Positions 1 to 5,443 of a DNA stretch of 5,443 nt are shown piece after piece (position 1 is the first letter of the stretch; the number at the start of each line of letters is the position of its first letter). Under the pieces are notes generated by a model, which had not been told where the DNA came from, ran no database searches, and saw only the letters and a program-made list of their open reading frames with translations. This stretch comes from Burkholderiales bacterium (GTDB lineage: Bacteria; Pseudomonadota; Gammaproteobacteria; Burkholderiales; JAEUMW01), in NCBI GenBank assembly GCA_016791285.1, contig JAEUMX010000421.1, forward strand, positions 1 through 5,443. The letters run 5' to 3'. A program made the translations under genes and the position numbers.

Positions 1-344
1 CCCTTGCATTCGGAGTCTTCGAAGACGAGACCCCCCAGCCCCCACGTCACCGCAAGAAACTGGTCGCAGCCGAACGGAAACTGTCCTGGGCCGCATTCGG
101 TCTTGTTACCGACCGGGACAATCAGGGAAAGCCGGTGGATCTTGACCTGAACCGCCCCACGGCCACTGGCGTCACCACCCACCGCCCTGCCGATGACCTT
201 GCCGTCCTTGTCCACCCACACGAGCGGCTTGTCCGTCCGGTTCCAGTCATCGCCGTGACCGAATGCCGCCGCGGCAAACGCGGCCAGCAATGTCGCACCG
301 CAGACCCGCGACACGAAGTTCACTCTCTTGGAAAGGTTGTTCAT
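1..344 (-). CDS. Exported hypothetical protein, 3' end beyond the window
   Basis: This frame is open from an ATG at 344 to the left edge, giving 114 codons and no stop, so the C-terminus is missing. The start is well supported: a GGAGG ribosome site (350-354) lies 5 bases upstream. The N-terminus (MNNLSKRVNFVSRVCG, then an Ala/Leu-rich stretch to about residue 29) is a typical Sec signal peptide: two or three basic residues, a hydrophobic core and small residues before His-Gly-Asp-Asp. The mature part starts near residue 30, has a WVDKDGKVIG segment around residues 42-51, and carries cysteines in a TECGPGQFPFGC cluster plus a further Cys near residue 113. Disulfides in the periplasm or outside the cell are therefore plausible. 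I do not recognise the family. It follows the other exported protein (405-920) by 60 bases on the same strand and may share its transcript. Export is fairly sure; function is unknown. Confidence 0.8.
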   Translation of the reverse strand, partial: MNNLSKRVNFVSRVCGATLLAAFAAAAFGHGDDWNRTDKPLVWVDKDGKVIGRAVGGDASGRGAVQVKIHRLSLIVPVGNKTECGPGQFPFGCDQFLAVTWGLGGLVFEDSECK

Positions 345-371
345 CTCGACCTCCTCTGGCTGCGTGGTGGT

Positions 372-395
372 GCGTGCTTCGTTAACGAAGCACGC
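372..395. repeat. Perfect 24-bp palindrome between the two exported-protein genes
   Basis: The half-site GCGTGCTTCGTT is followed immediately by its exact reverse complement, giving 12 bp on each side of a GTTAAC centre. It sits 10 bases past the stop of the 405-920 gene and 27 bases before the start of the next one. In RNA it could fold into a 10-bp stem with a TTAA loop. No U-run follows on the minus strand, so it does not look like a standard intrinsic terminator. It could be a dimer-binding operator, an intercistronic mRNA-stabilising hairpin, or a Rho-associated 3' end. The palindrome itself is certain; its role is inference. Confidence 0.85.
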
Positions 396-404
396 GGTCC
401 GAAA

Positions 405-920
405 TCAAGGCAGCCGGTAGCTGCCCCGCTTCTTGCCGATGAAGTTGTAGGTGCCGGTTGCGGCTGGGAGACTCGTAATCACCTCCCACTCGAGGTTACC
501 CGCGATGCCCTTGTACTTTCCCGTCCCAGGTCCGAGCGTGCCTGTTCCTTTCTTGGCGCCCGGGGCAATGCTCCAGGGCTCGACGAACTTGTCGCCGTCT
601 TTGTCGGTGAAAACACAGAAACCGTTTCTCGCGTCGCCCCCTCTCACACCCACGCACTCCGCCGTCGTGTTGTGAAATATCCCCTGTCCGGCGTCGTTGG
701 TGGCGATGATCCGGTTCTCATTCGCGCCGACCTTCGTTCCGTCGCCGAGGTCGATGGTGTGGGTAAGGATCCCAGCCGCGGAGTAGGTCACGGCGAAGTC
801 ACCCTGCTTGGGTAAGTCCTGGGCTGTACTGGGCGGCGCAAGGGTCAGCAATAGACCCAATCCTCCTGCCAACATCCCCCAGCGCGAGTCGGAGAGAATC
901 CGTTTCGATCGAGTAATCAT
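405..920 (-). CDS. Small secreted beta-rich hypothetical protein
   Basis: The protein is 171 aa from the ATG at 920. That start is chosen over the in-frame start at 1040 because it opens directly into a signal peptide: MITRSKR, a Gly/Leu-rich core at about residues 16-28, and an APPSTAQ cleavage region near residues 33-34. A modest GGGGA ribosome site lies 4 bases upstream. The mature chain (about 137 aa) looks beta-rich, with many Gly/Thr/Tyr turns. Two cysteines (C89, C102) could form a disulfide. An acidic turn DKDGD (106-110) resembles the first half of a calcium-binding loop but lacks a full EF-hand. A Gly-rich GTGTLGPGTGKYKGIAG stretch (125-141), followed by a strand, recalls small secreted beta-barrel proteins of the allene-oxide-cyclase/dirigent-like type, but this is only a resemblance. 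It is the first of two exported-protein genes on the same strand. Secretion is likely; function is not known. Confidence 0.82.
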   Translation of the reverse strand: MITRSKRILSDSRWGMLAGGLGLLLTLAPPSTAQDLPKQGDFAVTYSAAGILTHTIDLGDGTKVGANENRIIATNDAGQGIFHNTTAECVGVRGGDARNGFCVFTDKDGDKFVEPWSIAPGAKKGTGTLGPGTGKYKGIAGNLEWEVITSLPAATGTYNFIGKKRGSYRLP

Positions 921-982
921 GACGTCCCCCGCCAGCTTGTAGGCCTTGACTACGGCAAGCCATTGCTCGCCTTCCGGATCGG

Positions 983-1011
983 AGCATAGGACGGGAGTGC
1001 CATGCGTGGAA
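983..1011 (-). promoter_or_regulatory. Weak sigma70-like promoter candidate for the exported-protein genes
   Basis: On the minus strand TTCCAC (1006-1011) and TATGCT (983-988) are separated by 17 bases. This matches the -10 consensus at 4 of 6 positions and the -35 at 3 of 6. It lies about 60 bases upstream of the start at 920, a reasonable leader length. The match is poor enough to occur by chance, and the genes could instead be read through from the kinase gene upstream. Confidence 0.25.
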
Positions 1012-1033
1012 TCCCGTGAATAGGCACACGCAT
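1002..1033. repeat. Inverted repeat ATGCGTG / CACGCAT upstream of the exported-protein genes
   Basis: Arms ATGCGTG (1002-1008) and CACGCAT (1027-1033) are exact 7-bp inverted copies with centres 25 bases apart. They lie in the 225-base gap (921-1145) between the kinase gene and the exported-protein gene. The right-hand end of the weak promoter candidate (983-1011) overlaps the left arm. The geometry would suit a dimeric DNA-binding protein, but 7-bp arms can arise by chance. Apart from this repeat and the weak promoter I see nothing in the gap, and in particular no terminator hairpin with a T-run after the kinase stop. Confidence 0.35.
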
Positions 1034-1145
1034 CCCTCAAGCATGGGATACGCTCCTCGCTGTCGCCTGCAGCAAGGTGCGCGCAGCAAAGGGGCCGATA
1101 CCGATCCCGCGCAGGACAGCGATGAGGAGGCGCCGGACTACTGAA

Positions 1146-2975
1146 CTACGAAACCGGCAGCAGCAGTTTGAGGGTGGTTCCCGCCGGGGAGGGCTGGATG
1201 TCGAGCTGCCCGCCGATGGCCCGGGCGCGGTGCTTCATGCTGGCGAGTCCATGTCCCGAGTGCTCGCCTGCGAAGCCGTGGCCGTTGTCCTTGACGCGAA
1301 CGAACACGCTGTCGCGGTCGACACCCGCCTCGACACTCACCCGATCGGCATCGGCGTGCTTCAGGATGTTGGTGAATCCCTCCTGCAGGATGCGCAGGAT
1401 GTGCAGAACGTTCTTCGGATCGAGACAGGCGAGCTTGGGTACGTTCTGCACTCGCCAGTCGAGCTCGATCCCGCATCTTCTCAATCGCGGCTCGATCCGG
1501 TAGCGCAGGTTCCCCAATACCGCGAGGAGATCGTCGTCGATCGGCTCCAGCGAGTCGATGGTAAGGCGGAGGTCTTCGATACACTCGCGCAGCGCCGACG
1601 CCACCTCCGCCGAGGACAACTGGCCATGCTCCACCTGGCTCAGCGCGGAAATGAGATGGGCGCCGATACCGTCGTGCATGTCGCTCATGATGCGATGGCG
1701 TTCTTCGACGATAGCCTGCTGGCGCTCCAGTCGTTGCACGCGCCTGAGTTTTTCGGACTCGTTCAGAGCGTTCACGAAACGATCGATGAGGGTCCAGCCG
1801 ATCACGGCGAACATCGGCAGACAGGAATACGGCATGTAGCGCGGCAGGTCGAGCGGATAGGGCAGGAGATCCTCGTTTACGGCGACAGCGAGCTGTGCCG
1901 AAGCCGCGGCGGCGAGACCTATCGCTTCCGTCGTCGTTCGCTGCCATGCAATCGCCCCGAGGATCGCGACGCAGGTGGCTGCCGTCACGAAGGTCAAGAG
2001 CCACCAGTGCTGCGTGATCCACCCATCGCTCCCGGAGTAGTTGAGATAGTTGACGAAGGCCGAGATGGGGACGAAGAGCAGCAGGCCCCTCTCCAGACGC
2101 GGCATGCGCCAGCCTCCGTAGCGCAGCGCGAAGAAGCACATGAGCACGCCGTAACCGTCCAGACTGGCGCGAACGATGACCGGCCAGTACGGGCTCGGGA
2201 TGGGCGGTTCGGTAATCACGTACTTGCCGGCGATCCAGATCGGGAACAGCAGTGCCGTGACCGCGAAGTAACCGTACATGGACTCGTGCGGCCGCCGCCG
2301 CCAGAGCAGCAGCATGAACACCCCGAAGCCGACGCCGAACAGCACGATCACTTCGAGGCCAGTGCGCGAGACGAACAACCGCCGCTCGTACAGGGCGTGT
2401 ACCTCGTGTTCGGGTCCGAGCGTGATGGGCGACGCGATCCCGCGCACGCCCTGGTAGACCCACAGCCGCAGATGGAGCGTGTTCGGGCCGGCGTGCAAGA
2501 GGTCTGGCCGGATGGTGAATGGCTGTGGAGGATATGGGTACAGGGACCAGCGAGGCTGAAACCCGGGCGGGGCCTGGCCGAAGGTTCCGCTGCGGCCGAC
2601 CTCGACACCGTTGACGTACAGTGCCCCGACCGTCTGCAGCACCGGCATGTGGACCGCGAACAACTGGTCGGGTACCGCGGCTAGCTCGAATCGCAGGCGA
2701 TACCAACCATAGCCGTAGGTACCGGCGCGGGAGGCGCGCCAGTCATCGAGCAGCATTTGTGGCTGCCACGGTGCCGAATCGGGCGGCGGCTCCGGTGCGT
2801 CGCTCAGGACGAACTCCGCGGAAGTCAGCTGGAGAACAGGGTTTGCAGCCTGGGCGCTCGAGCGTGCGAACAGCCCGAGGAAGCCGAATAGACAGATGGC
2901 AAGGGCGACGGCCAGCACCCGCGGCTGGCGCGGCTTGGGGAACGTGCTACACGAGACCCATCCTGCTGGCTTCAT
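1146..2975 (-). CDS. Membrane sensor histidine kinase, 7TM-type input, HisKA_3/HATPase
   Basis: The 609-aa protein senses a signal through an exported and membrane domain and autophosphorylates to drive the partner regulator encoded just upstream. An N-terminal signal sequence (hydrophobic 19-36, AQA near 41-43) is followed by a probable periplasmic beta-sandwich at about 46-195 with YGWYRLRFEL (88-97) and LYVNGVEVGRSGTFG (119-133). These are features of the 7TMR-DISM extracellular/sugar-binding-like domains. About seven hydrophobic helices follow (roughly 205-225, 233-252, 263-285, 297-313, 322-343, 350-367, 382-400). A short coiled-coil linker (406-424) leads to a HisKA_3 dimerisation domain with ERHRIMSDMHDGIG, in which H434 is the predicted phospho-acceptor. 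The HATPase domain has its N-box (QEGFTN, N536), G1 (DNGHGF, 563-568) and G2 (GHGL, 574-577) intact, so the kinase should be active. The ATG at 2975 lies inside the regulator gene and has GGAGG (2982-2986) 6 bases upstream. The ligand is unknown. Confidence 0.93.
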   Translation of the reverse strand: MKPAGWVSCSTFPKPRQPRVLAVALAICLFGFLGLFARSSAQAANPVLQLTSAEFVLSDAPEPPPDSAPWQPQMLLDDWRASRAGTYGYGWYRLRFELAAVPDQLFAVHMPVLQTVGALYVNGVEVGRSGTFGQAPPGFQPRWSLYPYPPQPFTIRPDLLHAGPNTLHLRLWVYQGVRGIASPITLGPEHEVHALYERRLFVSRTGLEVIVLFGVGFGVFMLLLWRRRPHESMYGYFAVTALLFPIWIAGKYVITEPPIPSPYWPVIVRASLDGYGVLMCFFALRYGGWRMPRLERGLLLFVPISAFVNYLNYSGSDGWITQHWWLLTFVTAATCVAILGAIAWQRTTTEAIGLAAAASAQLAVAVNEDLLPYPLDLPRYMPYSCLPMFAVIGWTLIDRFVNALNESEKLRRVQRLERQQAIVEERHRIMSDMHDGIGAHLISALSQVEHGQLSSAEVASALRECIEDLRLTIDSLEPIDDDLLAVLGNLRYRIEPRLRRCGIELDWRVQNVPKLACLDPKNVLHILRILQEGFTNILKHADADRVSVEAGVDRDSVFVRVKDNGHGFAGEHSGHGLASMKHRARAIGGQLDIQPSPAGTTLKLLLPVS

Positions 2976-3591
2976 AGACGGCCTCCCCTCGCGAATGCAC
3001 GGCGAGTTTCTGGTAGATCTTCTTCACATGGGCGGTGACGGTATGCGGTGAGACGCCGAGCAGCCGAGCGATCTCGCAGAAGCTGAAACCCTTGGTGATG
3101 AGGGAAAGAACTTCCGATTCTCGCGCAGAGAGTGCCGCATCCTCGGTTTGTCTGGCCTGCGGGGCAGGTGCCGTCAGGTTGAACCGCTTCAGCAGTTGCC
3201 GCGCGATCATCGGGCTGATCGGAGAACCTCCGGCGCGCAGTTGCCTGATCAACCCCACGAACTCTTCCGGCATGCTGTCCTTCAGGATGTAGCCGGTGGC
3301 TCCGGCTTCGATGCTGGCGAGCACATGGTCCTCGTCGTTGAACACCGTGATGACCATGATGTCGGTGCCGGGATAGCGACGAGCCGTTTCCCGAATCAGC
3401 TCGACGCCGCTGCCGTCGGGCAGGCCCAGGTCGACGAGCAGCACGTCCGGCGTGACCTTGCTCATCGCCTGACGGGCCGAGGCGAGGTCGGCCACCGCCG
3501 CGAACAGTTCGAATTCCGGGTCGGACGCGACGATCCCGCAAAACCGGGTCAGAAAGGCGGGGTCGTCCTCGACCACCATCACCGTCGTCAT
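2947..3591 (-). CDS. NarL/FixJ-family response regulator (REC + LuxR-type HTH)
   Basis: This 214-aa protein has the usual length of the family. The receiver domain (about 2-120) has the acidic pair E8-D9-D10, the phospho-acceptor D54 in LLVDLGLPDG, the switch residue T82 and the conserved K104 in GYILKDS. All the key residues are present. A short linker rich in Ala, Pro and Gln (about 140-150) joins it to a LuxR-type helix-turn-helix: LSARESEVLSLITKGFS (about 154-170), then EIARLLGVSPHTVTAHVKKI (173-192). Phosphorylation by the adjacent kinase should promote dimerisation and DNA binding as a transcription factor. The start at 3591 has AGGAGA (3599-3604) 7 bases upstream. The stop lies 29 bases inside the kinase gene, so the two are almost certainly one operon with coupled translation, regulator first. 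Targets cannot be read from the sequence; the exported-protein genes downstream are a possible but untested target. Confidence 0.96.
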   Translation of the reverse strand: MTTVMVVEDDPAFLTRFCGIVASDPEFELFAAVADLASARQAMSKVTPDVLLVDLGLPDGSGVELIRETARRYPGTDIMVITVFNDEDHVLASIEAGATGYILKDSMPEEFVGLIRQLRAGGSPISPMIARQLLKRFNLTAPAPQARQTEDAALSARESEVLSLITKGFSFCEIARLLGVSPHTVTAHVKKIYQKLAVHSRGEAVYEASRMGLV

Positions 3592-3723
3592 TCTGCCCTC
3601 TCCTGTGTGCGGGATACTCTACCCTCATCGAATGGTCCGCGACAGACGGCCCGCTCCCCCACCCACACCAAGCTACTCGCGGGACCACGCCGAAATCTGT
3701 GACGGGTTGCACGCTTTTTCTGT

Positions 3724-3752
3724 GAAATACGCACACTTTACGACGGAGGCAA
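3724..3752 (-). promoter_or_regulatory. Candidate promoter for the two-component operon, in an AT-richer stretch
   Basis: The 190-base gap before the response regulator has its only markedly AT-richer stretch at about 3712-3742. On the minus strand TTGCCT (3747-3752) and TATTTC (3724-3729) are 17 bases apart, matching -35 at 4 of 6 and -10 at 3 of 6. The resulting leader would be about 125 bases. The location fits an operon promoter, but the match is weak. I see no clear terminator for the preceding gene in this gap. Confidence 0.3.
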
Positions 3753-3781
3753 CCCCGAGAGTCGGTCACGACCCCGGTCGC

Positions 3782-4657
3782 CTACCAATATGCCATCGCC
3801 TCCGGCAGCACCGCGCCGCAGTCGCACCTGCCTCCCTCCTTCGCCGAATCGATCATCCACCCGCACGCCTCGCATCGCACCCTCAGCGCGCCGATGCGCT
3901 CTGGGATCCAGACGCTGGTCACTGCCGTTCGACCCAAACCCCTTTGCCCGAAAAACCGGGTCGTCGCTTCCTTGTGAATCCCACCTTGCAGCAACTGCCG
4001 GGGATTATCCGGGCTCTCCCAAGCGGTTACCGTCAGCATGCGATGCCCGATGGTCATGCCGACCCAGCCGATGAATCCTGTCATCGGCAGCATCTCCACC
4101 GCGGTCTGCCGCGAGAGTTCCCGAATCTCCTGCACCTCGGCGTCGGAGTGTGCCTCGATGCCGGTGATGCTGAACGCGCCGGGCTTGATCTTCTTGCCGC
4201 TCTGCACAGTGGCACTGGTCCCGAATGCAAAAGGGCCGATCGAGTGCGGCTGCACCGTCACCTGCAAGCCGAGCTGGTCGGGCACCGCCCGCGAATCGAA
4301 GTATCCTCGTACCGAGCGAATCCGGTCTCCCTCGACCTGGATAAAATCGGCACCGGGCACCGTCACGCTGCGACCGGTCGGCGGCAGGCCATACATCGAA
4401 CCGGTGTTGGTCCCGTGCATCACCCACTGCGCCGCGACGAGCCCCGCTCCGTTGTCCGCAGCGCTGCCCGTTTCGAACGACAGATCCGGAAACGCCGCCC
4501 ACAAGCCTTTCGCATAGGCGCCGATGGCTTCGCCCTGAAGGTTCCCCGACGAGGGGTCGCTGTACGTCCCGCCGCTGGCGAAGCTCGCGACGATCGCATC
4601 CGCCTCGCGCCGGTTCCAGGCATCGAAATAACGTTCTGCAATCTGTATGGCATTCAT
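3782..4657 (-). CDS. NTF2/SnoaL-like protein fused to an ABM-like domain and a cysteine-cluster tail
   Basis: The protein is 291 aa from the ATG at 4657, cytoplasmic and without a signal peptide. Residues 1-125 resemble the SnoaL-like/NTF2 fold: an AERYFDAWNRREADAIV helix, TYSDPSSG, a LWAAFPDLSFE segment (52-62), the WVMHGTNTGSMYGLPPTGRSV region (78-98), and a final strand ending RGYFDSRAVPDQLGL. In this fold these features line a small-molecule pocket (ester cyclases, isomerases, other ligand binders). Residues about 130-235 look like a dimeric alpha-beta barrel of the antibiotic-biosynthesis-monooxygenase type: a GAFSITGIEAHSDAEVQEI strand-helix, MTGFIGWVG, MLTVTAWESPD, and H228-K-E-A ahead of a FF pair. 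The tail has C262-x2-C265 and C278-x-C280, suggesting a zinc ribbon-like site. A GTG at 4675 would add 6 residues, but the ATG is better placed. The gene follows the LuxR-type regulator by 54 bases, probably on one transcript. The NTF2 call is firm, the ABM call moderate, and substrate and activity unknown. Confidence 0.85.
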   Translation of the reverse strand: MNAIQIAERYFDAWNRREADAIVASFASGGTYSDPSSGNLQGEAIGAYAKGLWAAFPDLSFETGSAADNGAGLVAAQWVMHGTNTGSMYGLPPTGRSVTVPGADFIQVEGDRIRSVRGYFDSRAVPDQLGLQVTVQPHSIGPFAFGTSATVQSGKKIKPGAFSITGIEAHSDAEVQEIRELSRQTAVEMLPMTGFIGWVGMTIGHRMLTVTAWESPDNPRQLLQGGIHKEATTRFFGQRGLGRTAVTSVWIPERIGALRVRCEACGWMIDSAKEGGRCDCGAVLPEAMAYW

Positions 4658-4665
4658 GGCTTCAT

Positions 4666-4670
4666 CCTCC
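4666..4670 (-). promoter_or_regulatory. Ribosome binding site deciding the ATG start at 4657
   Basis: GGAGG on the minus strand ends 8 bases before the ATG at 4657. The alternative in-frame GTG at 4675 lies upstream of this site, so it cannot use it. I therefore prefer the 291-residue product to the 297-residue one. Confidence 0.7.
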
Positions 4671-4711
4671 GTCACTGACTGGGCGCCAGGGGCTCTGCTT
4701 CGACCTCGTTC

Positions 4712-5443
4712 CTACCGATCCTTGGCGTCTCGATCCAGCCGAGCTTCGATGTTAGGCAGGACGACGGCAAAATGCGATGGTGCAAATGCACTATGTCCGA
4801 CTTCACGCACGAGCAGACTCGCAAGCTCGCCCTTGTCGCCGACGTGAAGCTTCATATACGTGTGCTGCAGAAAATTCCTGACCGTCGCCGGCGAGATTCC
4901 CATGTCCCGCGCGATCTCCTTGTGCGATTTTCCTTCCGCGTAGAGCGTTGCCGCGGTGAGCTCGCGCGGCGTAAGCGCCCGCAGCGGAGACCTTTCTTCA
5001 GCACGCAGAAACAGAAGATCACCGGCTGCCTTGACGGCAACCACGAGATGGCCTCTCGTGATCGCGTGCTTTCCCGCGCCGGGCAGGCTGTCCAGGAAGG
5101 CATCCGGGAGCTTGAGCCCCTGCCAACATGGCCAGTGGCGCCGGACCAGCTCCAGGAAACCCCGCCCGCAGTAATTCAACACGCCATCGGTCCGGGCGAT
5201 CGCCGCGGTGTCGCTCAGGTCCAGGTCCGCTTCCTGGCCGTGCTCGCGGAACCCTATCGTCCGGTTGATCCAGAGCGCTTCGAAGAGATGTGGGGCGAGC
5301 GCATCCAGCAGGCGCACCTCGGCATGACCGTATTGGTCGCTCGCGTCCGGGCGATACAAAGACAGCCAGCAGCGGCCGACTCGGACGTAATCGAGCAAGA
5401 GCCCGATGATCAGGAAGTTCTGGTGGCCGTAGCGATCGGAAAA
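4712..5443 (-). CDS. LuxR-family transcriptional regulator with GAF-like N-terminal part, 5' end beyond the window
   Basis: The frame is open from the right edge to a TAG at 4712, giving 243 residues. The true start lies outside the window; the TTG at 5398 is in mid-domain and is not a convincing start. The visible N-terminal part (about 1-60) has WLSLYRPDASDQYGHAEV followed by LLDALAPHLFEAL. This is the end of a GAF-like sensor domain of the sort often found ahead of LuxR helix-turn-helix domains in Pseudomonadota. Residues 65-150 are a less familiar second segment. The helix-turn-helix lies at about 155-215: LTPRELTAATLYAEGKSHKEI, then ARDMGISPATVRNFLQHTYM. There is no receiver domain in the visible part, so it is likely a ligand-responsive or stand-alone regulator and not a phospho-regulated one. 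The NTF2-like gene follows after 54 bases and may be its co-transcribed partner or target. The DNA-binding call is firm; the signal is unknown. Confidence 0.88.
   Translation of the reverse strand, partial: FSDRYGHQNFLIIGLLLDYVRVGRCWLSLYRPDASDQYGHAEVRLLDALAPHLFEALWINRTIGFREHGQEADLDLSDTAAIARTDGVLNYCGRGFLELVRRHWPCWQGLKLPDAFLDSLPGAGKHAITRGHLVVAVKAAGDLLFLRAEERSPLRALTPRELTAATLYAEGKSHKEIARDMGISPATVRNFLQHTYMKLHVGDKGELASLLVREVGHSAFAPSHFAVVLPNIEARLDRDAKDR

Noticed and set aside
372..395. Reading the palindrome as an intrinsic terminator
   Set aside because: No T-run follows it on the minus strand, and the bases beyond the stem are GC-rich (ACCACCACG).
135..815. A 226-codon plus-strand frame across both exported-protein genes
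   Set aside because: It crosses two genes with signal peptides and ribosome sites on the other strand and has no recognisable product.
921..1040. N-terminal extension of the 405-920 protein to the start at 1040
   Set aside because: It would bury the signal peptide 40 residues inside the protein, whereas the ATG at 920 gives a normal exported precursor.
1077..2684. A 535-codon open frame on the plus strand, antisense to the histidine kinase
   Set aside because: Its product has no recognisable domain and is rich in Arg, Asp, Glu, His and Gln as expected for the complement of a GC-rich gene. The minus-strand frame here carries the full set of kinase motifs, so this is a shadow.
1138..2706. A 522-codon minus-strand frame overlapping the kinase in another phase
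   Set aside because: Its composition is dominated by Arg, Ala and Pro with no domain or membrane pattern; it is a phase shadow of the kinase gene.
3761..3780. Possible terminator hairpin after the NTF2-like gene (GGTCGTGACC)
   Set aside because: The stem is only 4 bp with a 2-base loop and no T-run follows.
3605..4678. A 357-codon plus-strand frame antisense to the NTF2-like gene
   Set aside because: Low-complexity Arg/His/Pro-rich product with no motif, opposite a well-supported gene with a good ribosome site.

Overview
The window is GC-rich and coding-dense, and every supported gene reads on the minus strand. The high G+C, the ready long antisense reading frames this produces, the sigma70-type gene organisation with clear Shine-Dalgarno sites, and the protein types (7TM-type membrane histidine kinase with a NarL-type regulator, GAF-like LuxR regulator, NTF2-like protein) suggest a Pseudomonadota chromosome, most likely a gamma- or betaproteobacterium. 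The sequence does not fix this further, and no rRNA, tRNA or housekeeping gene is present to anchor it.

Reading in the direction of transcription (right to left), the right edge (4712-5443) holds the 3' part of a LuxR-type regulator whose N-terminus lies outside the window. It is followed after 54 bases by a composite protein (3782-4657): an NTF2/SnoaL-like domain, a probable ABM-like dimeric barrel and a four-cysteine tail. A 190-base gap (3592-3781) with an AT-richer stretch and a weak promoter candidate then precedes a two-component pair: a NarL/FixJ-type response regulator (2947-3591) whose 3' end overlaps by 29 bases the start of a membrane sensor histidine kinase (1146-2975). The pair should be translationally coupled and act together: the kinase senses something outside or in the membrane, phosphorylates D54 of the regulator, and the regulator binds DNA.

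A 225-base gap (921-1145) with an inverted repeat and a weak promoter candidate leads to two small exported proteins, 405-920 (171 aa) and 1-344 (at least 114 aa, running off the left edge). I do not recognise either. A perfect 24-bp palindrome lies in the 60-base gap between them.

No mobile element, CRISPR array, RNA gene or clear intrinsic terminator was seen. The most unusual items are the three-part NTF2/ABM/cysteine-cluster protein, the palindrome, and the pair of unrecognised secreted proteins downstream of the sensor operon. I did not find convincing evidence of a wholly new system.
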